This document shows positions 53,978 to 61,000 of a DNA stretch of 64,000 bases, piece after piece. The notes under the pieces are model-generated. The model ran no database searches. It worked only from the letters and a program-made list of their open reading frames with translations, and had not been told where the DNA came from. Within the stretch, counting starts at the first letter, position 1. Every line of letters starts with the position of its first letter. Both the position numbers and the translations under genes were made by a program. Origin of the DNA: Cellvibrio sp. PSBB006 (GTDB lineage: Bacteria; Pseudomonadota; Gammaproteobacteria; Pseudomonadales; Cellvibrionaceae); contig NZ_CP021382.1 of assembly GCF_002162135.1 (NCBI RefSeq), positions 2,292,001 through 2,356,000 of the forward strand, in the 5' to 3' direction.

Positions 53978-55981
53978 ATGAATACCTCACGCCAAAAATA
54001 TCACGGTGTTGCCCGGTTTACCGGGCCCTATCAACTACTGTTCGTTTTTATGGTGATAGGGCTACTGCTGCTGAGCCTGTCGCGGCTGGCATTGGGATGG
54101 TGGCAGTATGAGCGTGTGTTTACCGTTATTGATTGGCAATCGTTTTTGCTACAGGGGGTACGCGCAGATTTAATCATTCTTGCTGCATGGCTGGTGCTCC
54201 CCGTTATACTGGCTCCGCTTTGGGCCAGGGCAAGAAACTCGCGAAGCTGGTGGGTTTTTACCTACAGCTGGAGCGTGCTCGGTTTAATCATCCTGATCTT
54301 CATGGAATTGGCAACGCCTGGATTTATTCTGCAATATGACGTGCGGCCCAGCCGCTTGTTTCTGGAGTACCTGAAGTATCCGAAAGAAGTTTTCAGCACA
54401 CTGTGGCATGGCTTTCGCGGCTTTTTTATCGGCGGTATCCTGCTCACAGTAATACTCAGCGTTGTCATTGCGCGCGTGTTACATCGAACCACATCATCAT
54501 TCCAATACTGGCCAGACATGCGACTTTGGTTGACCTGGCCCTTGATTCTGTTCGCCCTCTTTGCCGCTATCCGGTCAACGACGGATCACCGCCCGGCCAA
54601 CCCCGCACTCTTCGCCATAACCGGTGATCCCCTGGTCAATTCTCTGATTATTAATTCAAGTTACTCAGTGCTTTATGCAGCCTATAGCTTGAAACATGAA
54701 GCTCGCTCCAGCGACGTGTATGGCCACTTACCCCGCAAGGAAATCATAAGCACGGCGTTGGACTGGCCCTGGTTAAAGACCTATGAATTTCACAACAGTC
54801 ATTATCCCACCCTGCACGAACACATCAGCAGCAGGCAACGTACAAAACCTCTTAACCTGGTCATTATTCTTGAGGAAAGTTTGGGGGCGACTTTTGTTGA
54901 ATCCCTGGGGGGATTAGCGGTGACACCTGAGCTTGAAAAACTGAAAAACGAGGGCTGGTGGTTCGAAAATCTTTATTCCACCGGCACACGGTCCGTGCGG
55001 GGAATTGAAGCGGTTATCAGTGGCTTCATGCCAACACCCGCGCAAAGTGTTGTCAAACTATCTTTGGCACAACAGAATTTTTTTACCCTGGCGAGCCTCC
55101 TGAGCGACCGCGGTTATCACACGCAATTTGTTTATGGAGGAGAAGCCCACTTTGACAATATGCGCGGTTTTTTTACGGGCAACGGTTTCAGTCAAATCGT
55201 AGATTTAGAAGATATGCCTGCACCGACCTTTATCGGTAGTTGGGGCGCCAGTGACGAAGACCTGTTCAATACCGCGCACCTTCAGTTAACACAACTTCAC
55301 CAACGTCAGCAGCCATTTTTTAGTTTAATTTTTACATCATCCAATCATTCGCCGTTTGAATTTCCGGATGAGCGAATCACATTGTATGAACAGCCCAAGC
55401 AAACCGTTAACAATGCGGTGAAGTATGCGGATTATGCGCTGGGAAATTTTATGCGTAGCGCCAGAGCCAGTGATTACTGGCAAGACACACTCTTTCTCAT
55501 CGTCGCAGATCATGACAATCGGGTTTATGGAAACCATCTGGTTCCGGTAGAAAAATTTCACATTCCTGCGCTCATCCTCGGAGCAGATATTCAACCCCAA
55601 CACATTCGCCCGGTAGCCAGCCAGATTGATTTAGCGCCGACGCTATTAAGTTTGATGGGCATTTCATCTACCCACCCGATGCCAGGGCGGGATTTCAGCC
55701 AGGATATGCAAAGCCCTGGGCGCGCCATTATGCAATTTGAAGATTATTATGCGGTGATGGAGCAAGAGCGGGTAACCATCTTAAAGCCTGACCAAACAGC
55801 CGTTGCCGCGCACTACAACGCGCAAACCAAAATATTGTCGCTTGACCGACAACCACCCGAGTCTGCATCGGTGAAGCGCGCCTTGGCCAACGTGCTCTTG
55901 CCGTCACTGTTGTATCGCGAACGCCTTTACAACAATGTTGATCATCCACCTTCGATGAATTTGACCAAGTGGCAGCGTTAA
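53978..55981 (+). CDS. LTA-synthase/sulfatase-family membrane enzyme
   Basis: The 667-residue protein has five N-terminal TM helices and a large alkaline-phosphatase-fold sulfatase domain outside the membrane. The domain opens with NLVIILEESLGATFVE, continues with STGTRSVRGIEAVISG containing the catalytic Thr, and has the DHDNRVYG metal block. It belongs to the LtaS-like group of Gram-negatives that transfer phosphate-linked head groups to envelope glycans or lipids. The start is uncertain: ATG 53942, 53960, 53966 or 53978. A PmrA/QseB-type box just upstream matches the frequent control of envelope-modifying genes by PmrAB. Confidence 0.8.
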   Translation: MNTSRQKYHGVARFTGPYQLLFVFMVIGLLLLSLSRLALGWWQYERVFTVIDWQSFLLQGVRADLIILAAWLVLPVILAPLWARARNSRSWWVFTYSWSVLGLIILIFMELATPGFILQYDVRPSRLFLEYLKYPKEVFSTLWHGFRGFFIGGILLTVILSVVIARVLHRTTSSFQYWPDMRLWLTWPLILFALFAAIRSTTDHRPANPALFAITGDPLVNSLIINSSYSVLYAAYSLKHEARSSDVYGHLPRKEIISTALDWPWLKTYEFHNSHYPTLHEHISSRQRTKPLNLVIILEESLGATFVESLGGLAVTPELEKLKNEGWWFENLYSTGTRSVRGIEAVISGFMPTPAQSVVKLSLAQQNFFTLASLLSDRGYHTQFVYGGEAHFDNMRGFFTGNGFSQIVDLEDMPAPTFIGSWGASDEDLFNTAHLQLTQLHQRQQPFFSLIFTSSNHSPFEFPDERITLYEQPKQTVNNAVKYADYALGNFMRSARASDYWQDTLFLIVADHDNRVYGNHLVPVEKFHIPALILGADIQPQHIRPVASQIDLAPTLLSLMGISSTHPMPGRDFSQDMQSPGRAIMQFEDYYAVMEQERVTILKPDQTAVAAHYNAQTKILSLDRQPPESASVKRALANVLLPSLLYRERLYNNVDHPPSMNLTKWQR

Positions 55982-56015
55982 GCCACAAGCTACATCATAG
56001 GATAAGGGAATTAAT

Positions 56016-56789
56016 CTATGGCGTTTCTTCAGGCCGCAGCGTCAGCACCTCAAAACCTGTCGCGGTCACTGCAACCGTGTGCTCCCACTGTGCGGATAAT
56101 TTTTTATCGCGCGTTACAACGGTCCAGCCATCCTTCAAGGTTTTTACCCGATAGTCGCCCTGGTTAATCATCGGCTCAATCGTAAACACCATGCCTTCAG
56201 TTAAGGTCACACCGGTACCGGGTTTGCCGTGATGTAACACTTGCGGCTCTTCGTGCATTTGCCGGCCGATGCCATGGCCGCAGTATTCGCGCACCACGCT
56301 GTAGCCTGCCGTTTCTGCATGGCGTTGGATTGCATGGCCGATATCACCCAGGCGCGCGCCGGGTTTTACCTGACGAATACCGGCCCACATGGCTTCATAG
56401 GTGGTTTTCACCAAACGCCGCGCGGCTGGCGATACGTCGCCGATCATGTACATCTTGCTGGAGTCGGCGATAAAGCCGTGTTTTTCGAGGGTGATATCCA
56501 GGTTCACAATACTGCCGGATTTCAGTTTTTCATTGGCTTTGGGCATGCCGTGGCACACCACTTCGTTCACCGAGGTATTCAGCGCGTAGGGGTAATCATA
56601 CTGGCCCTTGCTGGCCGGGCGCGCCTGCAAGTCGTTGGTGATGAAGGTTTCCACGCGCTGGTTAATCTCCATGGTCGTCACACCTTCACGCACAAAGTCA
56701 TCCAGCATGACAAATACCTGGGCGAGTAATTGACCGGCGTGGCGCATCTTCGCCAGGTCGTCGGCGTCTTTAATCCTGATCGAGTTCAT
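56016..56789 (-). CDS. map: Type I methionine aminopeptidase
   Basis: The 257-residue enzyme removes the N-terminal Met from new proteins. It has the family motifs VNEVVCHGMP, the metal Asp residues in NLDITLE and FIADSSKMY, His in GHGIGRQMHEEPQV, and Glu in FTIEPMI and QWEHTV. It overlaps by 20 bp the upstream ParD-like gene. The chromosome may have another map next to rpsB, in which case this would be a second copy; I cannot tell from the window. Confidence 0.92.
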   Translation of the reverse strand: MNSIRIKDADDLAKMRHAGQLLAQVFVMLDDFVREGVTTMEINQRVETFITNDLQARPASKGQYDYPYALNTSVNEVVCHGMPKANEKLKSGSIVNLDITLEKHGFIADSSKMYMIGDVSPAARRLVKTTYEAMWAGIRQVKPGARLGDIGHAIQRHAETAGYSVVREYCGHGIGRQMHEEPQVLHHGKPGTGVTLTEGMVFTIEPMINQGDYRVKTLKDGWTVVTRDKKLSAQWEHTVAVTATGFEVLTLRPEETP

Positions 56790-56988
56790 CTACCAACTCC
56801 AGCAAAGGCATGGTTCCCGTTTTTAATAACCGGCGGGTCAGTTGTTGATAGTTCAGCGACGGATGCAGTTCCGCCAACATGCCGATGCGCATCCAGTATT
56901 CCGCTTGCGCATTGATTGAGCGCGCCATGGCGCGACTGGCGTCGCGCAGGTCGTTGTGTAATTCGTCGGTGATTTTGATGATACCCAT
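56770..56988 (-). CDS. ParD-like protein
   Basis: The 72-residue protein begins MGIIKITDELHNDLRDASRAMARSINAQAEYWMRIGMLAELHP, a ribbon-helix-helix-like fold of the ParD-like antitoxin group. No ParE toxin gene is adjacent. Its 3' end overlaps map by 20 bp, so both are translated as a unit. It may regulate its own promoter or map. A palindromic repeat lies 66 bp upstream. Confidence 0.8.
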   Translation of the reverse strand: MGIIKITDELHNDLRDASRAMARSINAQAEYWMRIGMLAELHPSLNYQQLTRRLLKTGTMPLLELVDELDQD

Positions 56989-57052
56989 GGGGTTGTCTCT
57001 AGCCTTAAAAATATACGGAATATATATGGTTTGTATATTCAGGGCAATTGGG

Positions 57053-57087
57053 TGTCGGATTACGCCTGGCGGCTAATCCGACCTACG
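57053..57087. repeat. Short palindromic dispersed repeat (REP-like), copy 2
   Basis: The inverse of the unit at 1946-1980: GTCGGATTA and TAATCCGAC arms around a short centre. The unit lies 12 bp past the stop of the minus-strand SDR gene, the same 3'-end position as copy 1 after leuS. Confidence 0.7.
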
Positions 57088-57098
57088 GGACGAGGGAA

Positions 57099-57857
57099 TT
57101 ACATGTCGCGGCTGACGGCGAAGGGGTTCCAGGCCTGGCAGGTGGGCATGACTTCCAGGGTGTTGATGTTGACGTGCGGCGGTAATGAGGCAACCCAGAG
57201 CGCGATGTCGGCGATATCCCCGGCCGTGAGTGGCTGGGTGTTTTCGTAAACCTGGCTCGCTTTCTCGGTGTTCCCCTTCATACGCACGATGGAAAATTGG
57301 GTTTCCGCCATTCCCGGCTCCAGATTGGTAACGCGGATCTGTTTGCCCAGTAATTCCGCACGCAGGTTGCGCGAAAACTGCTGCACAAAAGCTTTGGTTC
57401 CGCCGTAGACATTGCCACCGGGATAGGGCCAGCTACCCGCCACGGAACCCATGTTGATGATGTGTCCGCGATTGCGCTCCACCATGCCCGGCAGCAGGTG
57501 ATGGGTGATGCGCATCAGCCCTTTGATGTTGGTGTCGACCATGGTTTCCCAATCATTCAGGTCGGCGTCGTAGGCGGGCGCCACACCGAGTGCGAGGCCG
57601 GCATTGTTGATCAGGACATCCACCGCGCGGAACGGCTCGGGCAGGTTCTGCACCAGGGCTTTTACCGCTACGGCATCCATCATGTCTGCACAGGCCACAT
57701 GAACCGCCGTCGAGGGGCGCAACTCCGCAGCCAGCTGTTGCAATTTTTCTTCGCTGCGCGCTACCAAAATCAGGGCATAACCCGCCGCCGCAAACGCGCG
57801 CGCACAGGCTTCGCCAAAGCCGGATGAAGCGCCGGTAATTAAAGCAATTTTAGACAT
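57099..57857 (-). CDS. YdfG-like NADP-dependent short-chain dehydrogenase
   Basis: The 252-residue protein follows E. coli YdfG in layout: ITGASSGFGEACARAFA, NNAGLALG, DTNIKGLM, NMGSVAGSWPYPGGNVYGGTKAFVQQFS (catalytic Ser, Tyr, Lys), and NINTLEVMPTCQA near the end. YdfG oxidises 3-hydroxy acids and serine and reduces malonic semialdehyde. ATG 57857 has GGAGGA five bases upstream; longer frames to 58013 are not supported. It follows the giant surface-protein gene. Confidence 0.9.
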   Translation of the reverse strand: MSKIALITGASSGFGEACARAFAAAGYALILVARSEEKLQQLAAELRPSTAVHVACADMMDAVAVKALVQNLPEPFRAVDVLINNAGLALGVAPAYDADLNDWETMVDTNIKGLMRITHHLLPGMVERNRGHIINMGSVAGSWPYPGGNVYGGTKAFVQQFSRNLRAELLGKQIRVTNLEPGMAETQFSIVRMKGNTEKASQVYENTQPLTAGDIADIALWVASLPPHVNINTLEVMPTCQAWNPFAVSRDM

Positions 57858-57982
57858 AAGTCCTCCCTCACAAACGGGTGATGACTGGAGGATAAACGCA
57901 AATGGGGACGGAAGGGAAAGATAAAATGCGCGGAAAGTCGACCAACAAACAAGCAGAAATAAAAGTAAAACCAACGGGGGAC

Positions 57983-58020
57983 AAAAACGAATCTGTGCGC
58001 ACTTAACTCGCACAGATTCG
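57983..58020 (-). terminator. Intrinsic terminator of the surface-protein gene
   Basis: On the minus strand a perfect 12-bp stem (58020-58009 with 57999-57988; CGAATCTGTGCG / CGCACAGATTCG) is followed by TTTTTG. It is 13 bp past the stop codon at 58034, so transcription ends before the SDR gene. Confidence 0.85.
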
Positions 58021-58033
58021 ATCTATTAGTGAG

Positions 58034-61000
58034 TTAGAAATGCCAGATCCCGGAAACGCCCATCAAGTCCACAGCCTGACCATCAAAGAAAATCCGCTGA
58101 TACCCGAGCCCCACACTTACCGGCTCTGCCAGGCGATAATCCAGTTGCACCCCCAGCAGCGGGTCTATCCCACTGCCAAGGTCGGGATTAATCGCCGCGC
58201 CGTCGACATCAATCTTGCCGTCCCACATAAAGATCCCGACTTCACCGGACAGGCTTAAGCCGGAGGTGAAGTGGTGACCGAAGCGGTGTGAAAGCGTGAA
58301 GCCATCGGCGCTCATGGGATAGTGTTCTTCCAGTGCGCGCGTCAGGGCCGCCATATCGGTGGCGGTAGTATCAAAGTTGACGGTGACATCACCCAGGTCC
58401 AGGTAACCAAGCTCCACAGAAGTGGCTTCCGTCCATTGATAGCCGACGCTCAACCGGTAGGCAACACGTGATTCATCGTATTCACGCAGGCTAACTGCCA
58501 TGCCGTCGCCAGCCATAGCGCTGCTGAAATCGTCCGCGCTTTGATCACCTTCTGCCTGGTACACATTCAGGCGCAGGTAGGTATCACCTGCTTCCGCCTG
58601 GGCCTGGCTGGCGCCCGAGAAGAGCGCCACCACCAGCAATAACACCGCCGGTTTCTTTGATCCGTAACGTCTTAACACCAGCAACACTCCTCCCAATAAA
58701 ATCCATGTCCAATCCAGCGCACCACCGCCCTTGCCTTTACTGTCTATCGAGGTAGCCGGTGGTGGAGGCGGTGGCGGTGGTGGCGCCACCGGTTTGGCCG
58801 AACTGACCGCACCCGGATCGGCGATAGCGGAGTTAACCACACCGTCCGCATCGTTGGGGCCGCCGTCCTGGATGTTCAACTGCACACACAGGTAGCCTTC
58901 CACCAGACCGGGCGCCCAGGTGTCGTCGCCCGGCGGCGGACAGTAACCTGGGTTACCGGGTGCGGAATGCAGGGTGTTATCGGCATTTTCGATGAAGTTC
59001 ACCCATTCGCCCTGCTGGAATTTCCGGTAAACCGCATTGGCCGGAATCGGCGCCTGTTGCGGGATAACGATACGCACGCTCTGACCAGCGGTAGGCAAAT
59101 CTCTGATCACAAAGTCGAAGATGCCACCCGCCGGTTCGAAGTCTTCATCAGCCACCAGACCTTCGGTAACACCCAGTTCATCGTTCAGGATCTGGACACC
59201 ACCGGAGTCACCACCCAGGGCAAACTGGCCGATACCACAGAGCACGCCCGGATCACACTCGATCAGGTAAGACGTGGTGCTGATGATCACCTGTGGCAGG
59301 ACGTTGCTGGACGGCATATTGTCCAGATAATCCGGGATACCGTTGCTGTTGGTGTCCGAGGTGCCTTCGGTCAGATCATCCACACCGTCTTCGTCCGTGT
59401 CGGTGCCCGCATCCAGCGTTGGCAAGGACGGCAAGATAAGGAAGTGCAAGTGGCTCGTATCCACGCCACCGGCAGAGTCCGTGGTTACCACTTCCAGTTT
59501 GCGTAGCCCGACCTGACCGGCAGGATCAAACACAAAGGTGTTGTTGGTTGCACTACCATCGGTATCGCTCAGGCGGCTGTCGGTTCCGGTCCAATTGAAG
59601 CTGTGGGTATCACCCGGATTGGGGTCAGTCACCACGGCGGTCGCGGTCACCGGACCACTACCCGCACCCACCAGGATGGTGTCGGCACCGGACTGGTTCA
59701 TCAGCAGGCTCACCTTGGGTATCACATTGCCGTCAACGATATTGATGAAGTGCTGATCCGCCGCGCCGGCGTTGATGTCCCGAATATCCGGGTTCGCCGG
59801 ATCGTAGTTCGGGATAGGCTCATGGCTGCGCGGTGAGCTGTCATCCAGGCGGATGATCAAACGGGTATCGCCCGCTGTGCCGCCTGCAAGCAGGTTCACA
59901 GTAAATGACACTTCCGTCTGCCCTTCGGTGAAGGTTACGCTGCCGTCCATTGCGTCATGGTCGATGCCCAGGAGTGCGGTACTCGCCGGATCGATCACAT
60001 AAGGCACTTCCAGCGGATAGAAAGGTGAGCGGCCATTGAGTATCACCCGCACCTGCACACTGGTGTCTTCCACGGCGACCTGGTGTTTACCAAAGGCCAC
60101 ACGCGGACGCACATTCACCACTTGTACCGCTTCACCGGTCAAGCCATCCGGGTTGGTCGCACGCCAGACAATCTCGTGACGGCCAGGCGGCAACAGGATC
60201 AGGTTGGCCAACAAGCCTTGCGGTTCAGTAACACAGCAATCCTCACCACCGGTACTGTCGCTGGCCAGATCGCCCAAGGCTTCCTGCACCGCAGCGGCGC
60301 TGGTACCCGGTGGCAAACTCAGCAATTGCCGCAGGGTAATCGGTGTATACAAACCAATCGCGTTGATAGTGATGTCTTCCGGCGGTGTCACTACCGGTTC
60401 GGCACCATCGTATTCCACGCTCAGGCTGAACACCGGCAAGGTCGCGGTTTCTATGCCATCGCTGACCGAGAGTGCAATGTTGTAGGACATTTCTGCATCG
60501 ACAGCCGCCGGTGTACCGCTCAACTGACCGGTTGCGGTATCCAGGGTCAACCAGGTCGGCAAGCCGATCGCGCTGAAGGTCAGCTCGTCGTCATCAGCAT
60601 CGGATGCTGTTGGCGTGAAGCTGTAAGCGGCGCCCACGTAGGCCGTCAATGGCGGTGTACCGCTGATCTCCGGTGCCACATTCGTCGCCAACACTTCGAT
60701 ACTGAAGCTCGGCAAGTCAGTGGTGAGCGCGCCATCGCTGACGGTGATCACGATATTCGCGTAAACGCCAACATCATCTACGTCTGGCGTGCCGGCCAGG
60801 GCTCCTGTCGCCGGATCAAAGCTGGCCCAGGCCGGTTGATTGGCAATACTGAAGGTCAGGTCGTCACCATCGAGATCACTGGCCGTCGGCGTGAAGAGGT
60901 AGGCCGTGTCCTGATCCAGACTGGTGCTCGGCATACCGCTGATCATCGGCGCATCGTTCACATCCATAACTGTCAGGTTGAACGCCGGCAAGTTGGTGCT

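Noticed and set aside
56770..56988. Complete ParDE toxin-antitoxin module
   Set aside because: No ParE-like toxin gene lies next to the ParD-like gene. Its only coupled neighbour is map.
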